Shown piece after piece: positions 45,316 through 53,897 of a stretch of DNA of 64,000 bases. The notes under the pieces are model-generated. The model saw only the letters and a list, made by a program, of their open reading frames with translations, had not been told where the DNA came from and did not search any database. Location of the stretch: assembly GCA_028285265.1 (NCBI GenBank), contig JANQPX010000069.1, positions 310,001-374,000 on the forward strand, given 5' to 3'. Position 1 is the first letter of the stretch, and the number at the start of each line of letters is the position of its first letter. The translations under genes and the position numbers were made by a program. Source of the stretch: Geminicoccaceae bacterium. Its GTDB lineage: Bacteria; Pseudomonadota; Alphaproteobacteria; Geminicoccales; Geminicoccaceae.

Positions 45316-47106
45316 CTACGCGGACTTCCTAAGAGCTGTGGTCACCGGGCAAAGGGCCGAGGAGACGACCAAGTCCCAAAAGCGCCTCGTGTTATAGTGC
45401 CGGCGTCTAAAGGTTGCTCCACGGCTAGCGACGGCGTCGCGGGCTTCGCGATTCTCCAAAAAGTAGTGGGTGTAGGCTAATGCCTCGGAAAGGTTGTCGA
45501 AGGGAATGTAGTGCCGAAAGGGCATGAAGTATTCGTTAAGGGGTGATCCACCCTCTTCCAGGAGTAATGTTCCGCTTTGGACGGCCTCCCACTGGCGACC
45601 GATAATCGTTGACCGGTTCCGGTTCCGACTGCTTAAGCTGTAGGTCATTGCTGCTTTGCGCATTGCCGTGGCATAGGCCTCATGGCTGAGCGCTGTTGTC
45701 GCCTGACGATCGCCATCATGAATGGCGATGGGGGCCTTGGCCGAACCAAGGGCAGCAATCCAGGGCATGCGCAGCATCGCGGGCGTGTTGGAAATCGACC
45801 CGACGAAGAGCGCATGCGGGTCAATGTCGGCACCAGGTGGCAAGTCATAAAAACGCTGTTCATCAATCGGATGGAAGATTGGGAGAATGCGTTCCGGATA
45901 TGGAGACTTCAAGAGAGCGTCGTTGGTGATGAGTGGGTCAAACGTCAACACAAGATCAACCAGCGCCTCCCAGTGAGAACTAAATCCCCACCAGGCATCA
46001 CCAACCATTGCAACGACTTTTGTCCTTTTGCGATCGATGACGTTGAAGAGAAACTCATGACCAATTGTATTGGGCCCGGGGGGGTAACTCGCATCAAAGA
46101 AGAAGATATCGGGCATGAGGGTGCGATAGGTATCGGCGAGCTTGTCGAGACATTCTCGCATCTCTGCCGGTTTGTAATGGCCGACACCATTATAAATGAT
46201 CGGATCGCCCCCGAAGAAATGTGATTGAATGCCAATGCGGGTTGCCGTCCCATGAAACAGCTCGGCAAGATAACCAGAAAGGCTGTTGGGCGTGCAGGTC
46301 ACCCATCTTGTGAAAACCGTCAGCATGGTGACCTGATTCAATGGTATCGAGGAGTCTGGTGTACTTCCAAGCCGCTGGGTTTGGATTGGTGTTGGCAATA
46401 AACCCTTGGTATCCGCTTCTGCATGCCGATCAAGAAGCTCTGTGATGGCGGCGCGTTGATCCGGACGAAGTTCTGGTGAAGCATCACCAACAATTGTTGA
46501 GGGGCGATAAATGGACGCCGTCCGTGCATCGTAGCCAGCCATCGCTTGGAAGGCATGTGTGGCCTTCTCGAAGTCTCTCATGCGGAAGTATTGAGCCCCA
46601 ATTTTGTAGAAGTCATCGGCGCTTCGGGGCTTTAAGGGAGAGTTCGCGTCGAAGACTTGGTCGAGCGATCCTTCGTTGGCCATGACTGTCCAGATGCTGC
46701 CATTAAAGGCTTGACCCGCCTGTTCTAGGGTGAAGCCGCTGGTTGCCTGACAGTTTACGGCTGCAATCAAGAGACGCCGTCCAGCAGACGCGGCTCCAAA
46801 ATCAATGAGCGCTTTTCCGAGCTCGTTGAGCAGAGTCGGCCAACGCAAAAACGATAGGAAGGGAAGGGCAAGATAACGTTCAAGCTCGTCGCCAATAGCA
46901 TCCACAGCTTCTGCAACTGGGAGGAGCTTTGTGACTCCATCATCTTTGACGGCCTGCGCTACGCAAAAGCAAAACTTGGTGAAGGCGCATTCCGGACGAA
47001 CATCGAGGATAGATTGATATCCGTTAAGCGCCGCATCGAATCGCCGCTCCCGATGCGCTTGGCATGCCTCTCGGAATGCCGGATCAGCAAAGAGTTCATC
47101 AAGCAC
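45316..47106 (-). CDS. TPR-CgeB-like glycosyltransferase
   Basis: A 596-aa protein. The N-terminal half is TPR-like (ACQAHRERRFDAALNGYQSI; YKIGAQYFRMRDFEKATHAF). The C-terminal part resembles CgeB/spore maturation-type glycosyltransferases (GT-B fold): DIFFFDASYPPGPNTIGHEF, ALFVGSISNTPAMLRMPWIA and RQWEAVQSGTLLLEEGGSPL. GTG start with GGAG 8 nt upstream. It lies at the end of the minus-strand sugar operon, suggesting it transfers the sugar made there to an envelope acceptor. Confidence 0.75.
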   Translation of the reverse strand: MLDELFADPAFREACQAHRERRFDAALNGYQSILDVRPECAFTKFCFCVAQAVKDDGVTKLLPVAEAVDAIGDELERYLALPFLSFLRWPTLLNELGKALIDFGAASAGRRLLIAAVNCQATSGFTLEQAGQAFNGSIWTVMANEGSLDQVFDANSPLKPRSADDFYKIGAQYFRMRDFEKATHAFQAMAGYDARTASIYRPSTIVGDASPELRPDQRAAITELLDRHAEADTKGLLPTPIQTQRLGSTPDSSIPLNQVTMLTVFTRWVTCTPNSLSGYLAELFHGTATRIGIQSHFFGGDPIIYNGVGHYKPAEMRECLDKLADTYRTLMPDIFFFDASYPPGPNTIGHEFLFNVIDRKRTKVVAMVGDAWWGFSSHWEALVDLVLTFDPLITNDALLKSPYPERILPIFHPIDEQRFYDLPPGADIDPHALFVGSISNTPAMLRMPWIAALGSAKAPIAIHDGDRQATTALSHEAYATAMRKAAMTYSLSSRNRNRSTIIGRQWEAVQSGTLLLEEGGSPLNEYFMPFRHYIPFDNLSEALAYTHYFLENREARDAVASRGATFRRRHYNTRRFWDLVVSSALCPVTTALRKSA

Positions 47107-47222
47107 TGCATAGCTCCAAAGTCCAAAAGCCTTTGGACAATGGCACGTTAAGCTTAATGAACTCTTAAGCGATCGATCCTTTTGGTAGCATTAGGGGTAT
47201 GGTCGTCGGGATTAAGGGCAAT

Positions 47223-48158
47223 TCAAATATTGGCGTGTGAGCTCCCGCTCAACATTCGGTATCCCTTGATCAATTCAGCAATCCCGGCATCGAGAGACCA
47301 TCTGGGTCGGAATCCCGTTGCCTCAAGGCGCTCGTTCGAGACGATGTAGTCTCGTTTGTCTGGATCCTCGCCGATCGGCGCTTCGACAAAAACAAAGCCA
47401 GGTAGGTGTTGCTGTATCCTCTGACAGAGTTCAAGTTTTGAAAGATTCGCGTCCGATAGACCGACATTGTAAGGCTTGTCACGCATGACATCGAAGTGGT
47501 CAATCGCGTGAAGAAATGCGTTGGCGACGTCCCGGATATGGATGAAGTTTCGTTTAAAGTGAGCTTCAAAGAGCATGAGAGCTCGGTCGTTCACGGCTCG
47601 GTGAACGAAATCGTTGACCAGCAGGTCTAGTCGCATACGAGGTGCCATTCCAAAGACTGTAGCAAGCCGTAGACTAATGGCGTTGCCGCGGGTCAGAACC
47701 GCCTCTTCAGCTTCGACCTTCGTGCGACCATAGAGACTAATGGGCTTGAGCGGTGTCGTTTCATCGCAGAGCTTACCAGGCTGACCAATGCCGTAACCGC
47801 TATTGGTGATGGGCATGACAATACGCTGCGAGTTCGAGAGGAGACGCGTCAGTAAAAGTACAGCGTCACGATTGATCGATTCCGCGCCTATTCGATCGGC
47901 ATTGCACAGCGGCGCACCGACCAGTGCTGCAAGCGGAATGACGATATCGACCTCCTTCACGAGGTGTGCCATCAGACCTTCATCTCTGACATCACCGCGC
48001 ACAACATCGAAATTGCCTTTCGCGCAGAGCTGATTGAGCGGGCTTTGCCGAAACATGAAGTTATCGACAACGGTGACGTGGTTGCCTGCATCAATGAGGC
48101 AAGGAACAAGGACAGAGCCCAAGTAGCCAGCACCGCCGGTCACCAAAATTTTAGCCAT
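47223..48158 (-). CDS. NAD-dependent sugar epimerase/dehydratase (extended SDR)
   Basis: A 311-aa protein with the SDR NAD motif LVTGGAGYLGSVLV, the active-site YxxxK in SLYGRTKVEAEEAV and a Ser/Asn near TNSGYGIG. NFIHIRDVANAFLHAI matches the substrate-binding region. It lies 20 bp after the ColD-like gene, so it may reduce or epimerise the product of that enzyme. The precise reaction cannot be decided. Confidence 0.85.
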   Translation of the reverse strand: MAKILVTGGAGYLGSVLVPCLIDAGNHVTVVDNFMFRQSPLNQLCAKGNFDVVRGDVRDEGLMAHLVKEVDIVIPLAALVGAPLCNADRIGAESINRDAVLLLTRLLSNSQRIVMPITNSGYGIGQPGKLCDETTPLKPISLYGRTKVEAEEAVLTRGNAISLRLATVFGMAPRMRLDLLVNDFVHRAVNDRALMLFEAHFKRNFIHIRDVANAFLHAIDHFDVMRDKPYNVGLSDANLSKLELCQRIQQHLPGFVFVEAPIGEDPDKRDYIVSNERLEATGFRPRWSLDAGIAELIKGYRMLSGSSHANI

Positions 48159-48177
48159 AGACTATCTCCGAGCGCGC

Positions 48178-49380
48178 TCAGCCCACATCTTTCAAGACAC
48201 CATGCAGGTGTTCGATTTCCGGTCTCAGGTCGTTTGGGTGATTGCCGACAAAGAAGCCGCGACGGTGGGCGATAAAGGCGTTCTCGATCGTACCGGCTTC
48301 CGTGTAATTGTAGTGGCGGATAACGTCATGAGCTAAGAAACAACCACCTGTAATAATCCGAAATCCGATGCCGGCTGACTGCAGCCGATCAAAGACAGTT
48401 CGTCGTTTGATCGTCGTCTCGGGAGCAATGATAAGAGTGAAAGCGAAGGCCGAGCTCTTGCCATATTCCTTTTGAATGATGAAACGAGGGTCATCATCAA
48501 ACAGCTCCCGAAAAAGCTGCCAATTCGTTCGGCGGATCTCCGTCATCCGATCGAGTTTTTCTAATTGTGCCTGGCCGACGGCCCCGCTGAACTCGAGCGG
48601 ACGAAGATTGTATCCCGGAAGAATGAAACGATAGGCCTCAAAGAGATCGTCCCCAGTCCTGTCGAACAGCGGCGAATCCTCGGGCAAGTCTCTGGTCCAG
48701 CCATGAGCGCGTAGGCTTAGTATTAAATGAAAGAGCTCGTCATCGTCCGTCAGGACCATGCCGCCTTCCATGGTGGAAATGTGGTGAGAAAAGAAAAAGC
48801 TAAAAGTCGAGAGATCACCCAGCGTGCCGGCCTTGCGACCATCTGGCAATGTCGCGTCCAAGCTCTCGCAATTGTCCTCCATGAAGATTAGGTCGTGGCG
48901 ATCACAAAATTCCCGAATGACATCCAATTTAGCTGGGTTCCCCAGAATACTGACGGCAAGGACCATCCGCGTTTTCGGCGTAAGCGCAGCTTCGAGTTTC
49001 TCGACATCGATGTTGAGACTCTCAAGTTCCACATCAACAAAACGAAGATGCAGTCCGTATTGTTGCAATGGATGATATGTTGTGCTCCAGGAAATGGCTG
49101 GCACGATGACCTCGTCACCTGGCTGGAGAGGCGCATTCTGCCGATAGAAAAGCGCAGCAATGCTGACCAGATTGGCCGAAGAGCCCGAATTGACCATAAC
49201 GGCATGCCGCTTACCAAGATGTTGGGCAAACGCCGTCTCGAAGGCTCGCACCTCATCACCAATCGTGAAGTATCCGCTTTTGACCACGCGGGCTATCGCG
49301 TCGAGTTCCTCTTGTCCCCAAGAACTGGCAGTTAACGGATAGGTTGGTGACGTGGACACAAGATCTGCAGATGAGGCCAT
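48178..49380 (-). CDS. ColD-like PLP-dependent sugar 3-dehydratase (DegT family)
   Basis: A 400-aa DegT/DnrJ/EryC1/StrS-fold enzyme. It is closest in pattern to E. coli ColD (GDP-4-keto-6-deoxymannose 3-dehydratase): EVIVPAISWSTTYHPLQQYG, FSFFFSHHISTMEGGMVLTD and LRAHGWTRDLPEDS. Histidines (199-200) stand where aminotransferases have the PLP-binding Lys, which makes dehydratase chemistry likely rather than transamination. Its ATG overlaps the E1 beta stop by 1 nt (TGATG). In this cluster the substrate may be a 4-keto heptose nucleotide instead of 6-deoxymannose; that is inference. Confidence 0.8.
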   Translation of the reverse strand: MASSADLVSTSPTYPLTASSWGQEELDAIARVVKSGYFTIGDEVRAFETAFAQHLGKRHAVMVNSGSSANLVSIAALFYRQNAPLQPGDEVIVPAISWSTTYHPLQQYGLHLRFVDVELESLNIDVEKLEAALTPKTRMVLAVSILGNPAKLDVIREFCDRHDLIFMEDNCESLDATLPDGRKAGTLGDLSTFSFFFSHHISTMEGGMVLTDDDELFHLILSLRAHGWTRDLPEDSPLFDRTGDDLFEAYRFILPGYNLRPLEFSGAVGQAQLEKLDRMTEIRRTNWQLFRELFDDDPRFIIQKEYGKSSAFAFTLIIAPETTIKRRTVFDRLQSAGIGFRIITGGCFLAHDVIRHYNYTEAGTIENAFIAHRRGFFVGNHPNDLRPEIEHLHGVLKDVG

Positions 49381-50474
49381 CAAAACGGTCCCCGAAAAAC
49401 AGGTCGAGGCGGCAGCGATGAGACATCGGGCACATAGTCGGGGCGATCGGGATACACCAGTCTGTAAGCCTCCGTGGCGATCGACTTAGCATCCGGATAG
49501 AATGCGTTTTCGAGCGTTGGCGAGGTCGGGCAGGTCGTTGGAGCGAACCCAAGTCTTTTCGCTTTGACCAGCCCGCCTTGCTCGGCAACGCGCGCTACGA
49601 TTTCAGCGCTGGCACCGCAACCGGTCCATGCATTGTCCGTGACCAGTAGTTTGCCGGTTCGCTTCGCCGAGCGCAGAATGGTGTCGACATCAAGCGGCGC
49701 CAACGAGACCGGGTCAATAACGTCGGCCTCGATACCGGCACGCTCGAGGAGTTGGGCCGCACGAAGGCACTCCTCGACCATGTGGGAGATGCCTACCAAC
49801 GTAACCGCATCACCATCGCGAAGCGTCCGTGCGTGACCGAAGGGAACTTCGTAGGCTTCTCTTGGCGTGAGGGCTTGCGTGTTATAGAGCAGGCGATGCT
49901 CGACGAAGATCACCGGATTGCGGTCGCGGATGGCGGCGATCAAGCATCCCTTGGCATCATAGGCATTTGATGGCGCCACCACTTTGAGGCCCGGGACATG
50001 CATAAACATCGCATGCAGTCCTTGGCTATGCTGCGCACCTTGTCCCCAAGATTTGCCAATCATCGCACGCACCACCAACGGCACGCTCACGGCACCGCCA
50101 TACATGTAATGCGCCTTCGCCGCTATATTGATCAGCTGGTTCATGCAGAGCATGAGGAAATCCATTCGGATATGGACGTGGATCGGGCGCATGCCCGCCA
50201 TGGCCGCTCCGATAGCAACACCCGTCATGGCATCTTCCGACAGCGGCGTGCCAAAAACACGATCTGGGCCGAAGCGATCGAGAAGACCTCGGGTTGATCC
50301 CTGAATGGCCTTATGGTCGTCGACGTCCAATCCAAAAAGGAAAACGTTGGGATCGGATTCCATTTCCTGCTCAACAGCCTCACGAAGTGCGTCGACATAA
50401 CTGCAGAGTCGAGGCTCAGTGGAGCGGCTTGGCTCAGCGCTCCCGGGCGTTAGGACATCAGTCTGCGAAGACAT
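49380..50474 (-). CDS. TPP-dependent ketoacid dehydrogenase E1 beta-type subunit
   Basis: A 364-aa transketolase-like beta subunit with typical signatures: FGTPLSEDAMTGVAIGAAMA, HIRMDFLMLCMNQLINIAAK, WGQGAQHSQGLHAMFMHVPG and the C-terminal VTDNAWTGCGASAEIVARV. The frame is open far upstream, but its N-terminal part there would overlap E1 alpha in another frame; the ATG at 50474 overlaps the E1 alpha end by 17 nt. No E2 or E3 gene is nearby, so this is probably not a classical complex. Confidence 0.9.
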   Translation of the reverse strand: MSSQTDVLTPGSAEPSRSTEPRLCSYVDALREAVEQEMESDPNVFLFGLDVDDHKAIQGSTRGLLDRFGPDRVFGTPLSEDAMTGVAIGAAMAGMRPIHVHIRMDFLMLCMNQLINIAAKAHYMYGGAVSVPLVVRAMIGKSWGQGAQHSQGLHAMFMHVPGLKVVAPSNAYDAKGCLIAAIRDRNPVIFVEHRLLYNTQALTPREAYEVPFGHARTLRDGDAVTLVGISHMVEECLRAAQLLERAGIEADVIDPVSLAPLDVDTILRSAKRTGKLLVTDNAWTGCGASAEIVARVAEQGGLVKAKRLGFAPTTCPTSPTLENAFYPDAKSIATEAYRLVYPDRPDYVPDVSSLPPRPVFRGPF

Positions 50475-51414
50475 GAAGTGACAGATCCTTGGCTTCAGGG
50501 AATGAGTCAGCTTCGGCGGTGGCAAGAGCTCGGTCGATCCGGGCTTCGATCTGCGAGTCAATGAGCAAATAGGTTTCTTCTGGTAACATAGACTGTAGCC
50601 GATCCACTTGGTCTCTCTTGCGCCAAAAAGCAGTCTCCTCGGGATCGCGATAACCGACGTGGTCATCGCAGCCTGGCCCGACATGCTCGCGCCATCGATG
50701 GGTCTTAATCTCAAGAAAGCGGGGAGTAGGGGAAGAACGGATCGCGGCGACTGCGGCCTTTGCGGTGTTGCGAATGGAGAATACATCCCCGTCGGTAACA
50801 GCATCGAAGGCGATACCGAAGCTTTGGACGCGATCACAAAGGGCGTCCTTAGCCCATCGCTTGTTCAAAGGCGTGTGGATCGCATAACCGTTGTTTTCGC
50901 AAACGAATAAGATCGGTAGGTCGTGCAGTGCAGCAAAATTGAGGCTCTCATAGAAAGCTCCCTCTTCGGTCGCTCCATCGCCGAAGAAGGCAACACAAAG
51001 GCGGCTCGTCCTTTGGTGTTTGAGAGCGAGAGCATAGCCAACGGCGATGGGAATCGTGGTTCCGACCACGGCTGACGCACCCAGAATTCCCTGCTCGATG
51101 TCGATAAGGTGCATTGATCCGCCGCGGCCTTTGGCGCAGCCGCTCACTTTGCCGAAGAGTTCGGCGAACATGCCTTCGACTGAACCTCCATGGGCCAGGT
51201 AGGCGGCATGACCACGGTAGGTCGGGGATACGATGTCATCGGGTTCGAGAGCGTCGATCACGCCCACCGATACTGCTTCCTGCCCAATCGAGAGATGGAC
51301 GGGACTCTTGATGCGATCTGTCGGGTAGATCTCAGCGATCTCTTCCTCGACCCGACGGATGAGTCGAAGCTTCTGATAAAGGCGCGCGGTCAGGTCAATA
51401 TCCTGCTCGTCCAT
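50458..51414 (-). CDS. TPP-dependent ketoacid dehydrogenase E1 alpha-type subunit
   Basis: A 318-aa alpha subunit with the TPP/Mg motif FFGDGATEEGAFYESLNFAA..CENNGYAI. Other family marks: SPVHLSIGQEAVSVGVIDAL, GRGGSMHLID and THRWREHVGPG. An alternative TTG start lies five codons upstream. First gene of a minus-strand operon (E1 alpha, E1 beta, ColD-like, SDR). In a sugar cluster such E1 pairs may transfer a 2-carbon or ketoacid-derived unit, inferred here. Confidence 0.9.
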   Translation of the reverse strand: MDEQDIDLTARLYQKLRLIRRVEEEIAEIYPTDRIKSPVHLSIGQEAVSVGVIDALEPDDIVSPTYRGHAAYLAHGGSVEGMFAELFGKVSGCAKGRGGSMHLIDIEQGILGASAVVGTTIPIAVGYALALKHQRTSRLCVAFFGDGATEEGAFYESLNFAALHDLPILFVCENNGYAIHTPLNKRWAKDALCDRVQSFGIAFDAVTDGDVFSIRNTAKAAVAAIRSSPTPRFLEIKTHRWREHVGPGCDDHVGYRDPEETAFWRKRDQVDRLQSMLPEETYLLIDSQIEARIDRALATAEADSFPEAKDLSLHVFAD

Positions 51415-51429
51415 GAACTTCTCGACCAA

Positions 51430-51621
51430 CTTTCTCGTAACTGAGTCTGACTTGTTAGAGATGACAAGATATAAATTTATGGTTGAAAAAACACAACAAT
51501 AATATCGCCTTTAGAAAGTCGCTTTCATGGCAATTAAGGTTAGGAAAAATTTAATGAATACGGTGTAGCTCTGGGAGCGTCGCTGCAGCGGCTTAAGCAT
51601 TTAGGACGACTGTGAGAGACC
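51430..51621. promoter_or_regulatory. AT-rich divergent promoter region of the sugar operons
   Basis: A 190-bp gap between the divergent E1 alpha and radical SAM genes. It is clearly AT-rich around 51460-51570 (e.g. GAAAAAACACAACAATAATA), fitting a bidirectional promoter. Exact -35/-10 boxes cannot be assigned with confidence. Confidence 0.5.
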
Positions 51622-53130
51622 ATGGCCGATCTCGATTTGTTACTGATCAATCCAGGCGGGCGGAAGGCAGTCTATCAAGACTTGGGACGGACGCTGACCG
51701 CCATCGAACCTCCGCTTTGGTGCCGGCTGAACGCTGGCTATGCCATTGATCGCGGACATGTGACAGACATCTTGGACGCGGACGCACTCGATCTCGATGC
51801 TGACGACGTGGCCGACTTTGTCTTGGATCATCAGCCCCGGCTTACCGTGTTGGTTGCTCATGGCCACCAACCATCGGCATCCACACAGAGCATGGAACAT
51901 GTTCGTTCCATTTGCAGAGCGATCAAACAGCGCGCTGAGCAGCAGTGCATTCTCATCACCGGTGTTCATGCAGCGGCGCTTCCCACTCAGACATTGAACG
52001 AAGAAGCTTGTGATTTCGTGTGCAACGGGGAAGGGCCCGAGACGATTCACCAGTTGCTCGTTGCGCTCAAGGCGGGGCGAGATGCTGGCCCTGATATTGA
52101 AGGCCTTGTCTGGCGGGATCAGTGCGGTGAAATTCGGAACAATCCACCGGCTCGGCTTATCGCAGACCTCGAGCAGGACCTTCATGGTCACGTCTGGAGC
52201 CTGCTGCCAATGGAACGTTATCGCGCGCATAACTGGCAGTGCTTTGGGGACCTGAACAAACGCCAGCCCTACGCGTCGATCTACACGTCTCTTGGATGTC
52301 CCTATAAATGCCACTTTTGCTGTATCAATGCACCATTTGGCGTAAATCGTTATCGTATGCGCGATCCGTCGGCGGTGATCGCTGAGATCGACCATCTTCA
52401 CACTCGATACGGTGTCGACACGTTTAAGATCATCGATGAGATGTTCGTCTTGAATGATCGCCATGTAACGGCAATCTGCGAAGGGCTGAAAGCCAAGGAT
52501 TTTTCCTCAAAGCTCAATATTTGGGCCTACGCGCGCGTTGATACGGTCAAGCCTGAAAGGCTTGAGCTGCTCAGATCTGCCGGTATCCGTTGGCTCGCCC
52601 TTGGAATTGAGAGCGGCAGTAGCCTTGTTCGTGATGGCGCGCAAAAATCGCTTTCTGACGACGACATTCATGACACCGTCCATTCAATCCAAAGAGCCGG
52701 CATCAGCGTCATTGGCAACTTCATTTTTGGTCTTCCAGATGATGACAGAGCGTCGATGGACAGGACGCTCTCGTTGGCGAGATCCTTGGGCTGTGAGTTC
52801 GCGAACTTCTATGTCGCTATGGCGTATCCGGGTTCGCCGCTTTACCGAGATGCGATGGAGCAAGGTTGGCCCTTGCCATCAGCTTGGTCCGGCTATTCTC
52901 AGCACTCTTTCGATTGTTTGCCTCTACCAACTGAGACCCTCAGGGCATCCGAAGTTCTCGAGTTTCGTGACTGGGCCTTTCATCAGTACTTCGAGGATCC
53001 TGCCTACCTAGACATGATCGAGGCGAAGTTTGGTGCCGAGCCGAGGCGTCATATTGAGGCTATGACACAGCATCGCCTGCGTCGGAAAATTCTTGAGACG
53101 GCGTCAAGCGGCGCTAACCTTGTTCGATGA
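51622..53130 (+). CDS. B12-binding-type radical SAM enzyme
   Basis: A 502-aa protein with an N-terminal B12-binding-like Rossmann domain (LLLINPGGRKAV; CILITGVHAAALPTQTLNEE) that lacks the DxHxxG cobalt-His motif, then a radical SAM domain with the CxxxCxxC cluster at Cys226, 230 and 233 (SLGCPYKCHFCC) and GIESGSSLVRDG. Such enzymes methylate or otherwise modify unactivated carbons. It heads the plus-strand operon followed by sugar nucleotide genes, so sugar or glycolipid modification is likely. GTG-free ATG start. Confidence 0.85.
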   Translation: MADLDLLLINPGGRKAVYQDLGRTLTAIEPPLWCRLNAGYAIDRGHVTDILDADALDLDADDVADFVLDHQPRLTVLVAHGHQPSASTQSMEHVRSICRAIKQRAEQQCILITGVHAAALPTQTLNEEACDFVCNGEGPETIHQLLVALKAGRDAGPDIEGLVWRDQCGEIRNNPPARLIADLEQDLHGHVWSLLPMERYRAHNWQCFGDLNKRQPYASIYTSLGCPYKCHFCCINAPFGVNRYRMRDPSAVIAEIDHLHTRYGVDTFKIIDEMFVLNDRHVTAICEGLKAKDFSSKLNIWAYARVDTVKPERLELLRSAGIRWLALGIESGSSLVRDGAQKSLSDDDIHDTVHSIQRAGISVIGNFIFGLPDDDRASMDRTLSLARSLGCEFANFYVAMAYPGSPLYRDAMEQGWPLPSAWSGYSQHSFDCLPLPTETLRASEVLEFRDWAFHQYFEDPAYLDMIEAKFGAEPRRHIEAMTQHRLRRKILETASSGANLVR

Positions 53131-53897
53131 GATCGCTCCCGTCTTACGGCGGAGCTTTAGACGGACATGCGTCTGAGGTACCAGTTGTCATTCTCGGAGG
53201 CGGGCTGGGGACAAGATTGGCTCCTGTACTGCCAGACCGACCAAAACTCCTAGCACCCGTGGCTGGACAACCCATCCTTGACTTGCAGTTGTTCCGACTC
53301 CGGCAACAAGGATTTCGTCGGGTGATCCTCGCTCTAGGCCACCTCGCAGATCAGGTCTGCGATCATATCCGAGAGGGGATCGATGGGATGGAGGTGATCA
53401 CAAACATCGAACCGGAGCCTCTTGGAACCGCAGGAGCTGTCGCGCACGCTCTGCCATTGGTTGGGGGCGGCCCGATTGTTGTAATGAATGGCGATAGCTT
53501 AGTGCATACCGACATCGGGGCCTTTGTTGCATGGGCCAGTGCCCATGCGCCTGGCTCAGCGCTCATCGCAACGGAGATTGAACGAGCTGATCGATACGGC
53601 ATCTTGCGGCTGGCCGATAATGGTCGCGTTGAGTCATTCGATGAAAAGCCGAAAGAGTGCACGCGAGCCTGGATCAATGCCGGCACCTACTGGCTGGATT
53701 GCGAAGCGCTCGGCATGATTGCGGCGGCGGGACGGGGATCACTGGAACGGGACATTCTGACCAAACTAGCCCCCGGTCACCTTACTGCTTATCGCTCGTC
53801 TGACCCCTTCATCGATATCGGAACGCCTGAAAGTCTTGCCCGAGCTGTTCAGTGGCCAATCGATACCATTAAGCGACACGGAGGCCGTAGCGCATGA
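53127..53897 (+). CDS. hddC: Sugar-1-phosphate nucleotidyltransferase (HddC-like)
   Basis: A 256-aa NTP_transferase: VVILGGGLGTRLAPVLPDRP, KLLAPVAGQPILDLQLFRLR and VVMNGDSLVHTDIGAFVAWA. In HddC, GTP and D-glycero-D-manno-heptose-1-phosphate give GDP-heptose. The gene symbol rests on the linkage with a HddA-like kinase and GmhA. It overlaps the radical SAM stop (ATGA). Confidence 0.8.
   Translation: MRSLPSYGGALDGHASEVPVVILGGGLGTRLAPVLPDRPKLLAPVAGQPILDLQLFRLRQQGFRRVILALGHLADQVCDHIREGIDGMEVITNIEPEPLGTAGAVAHALPLVGGGPIVVMNGDSLVHTDIGAFVAWASAHAPGSALIATEIERADRYGILRLADNGRVESFDEKPKECTRAWINAGTYWLDCEALGMIAAAGRGSLERDILTKLAPGHLTAYRSSDPFIDIGTPESLARAVQWPIDTIKRHGGRSA

Noticed and set aside
49380..50837. E1 beta reading frame extended to 485 codons
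   Set aside because: The first 121 codons overlap E1 alpha in another frame and have no family similarity; the ATG at 50474 gives the normal size.
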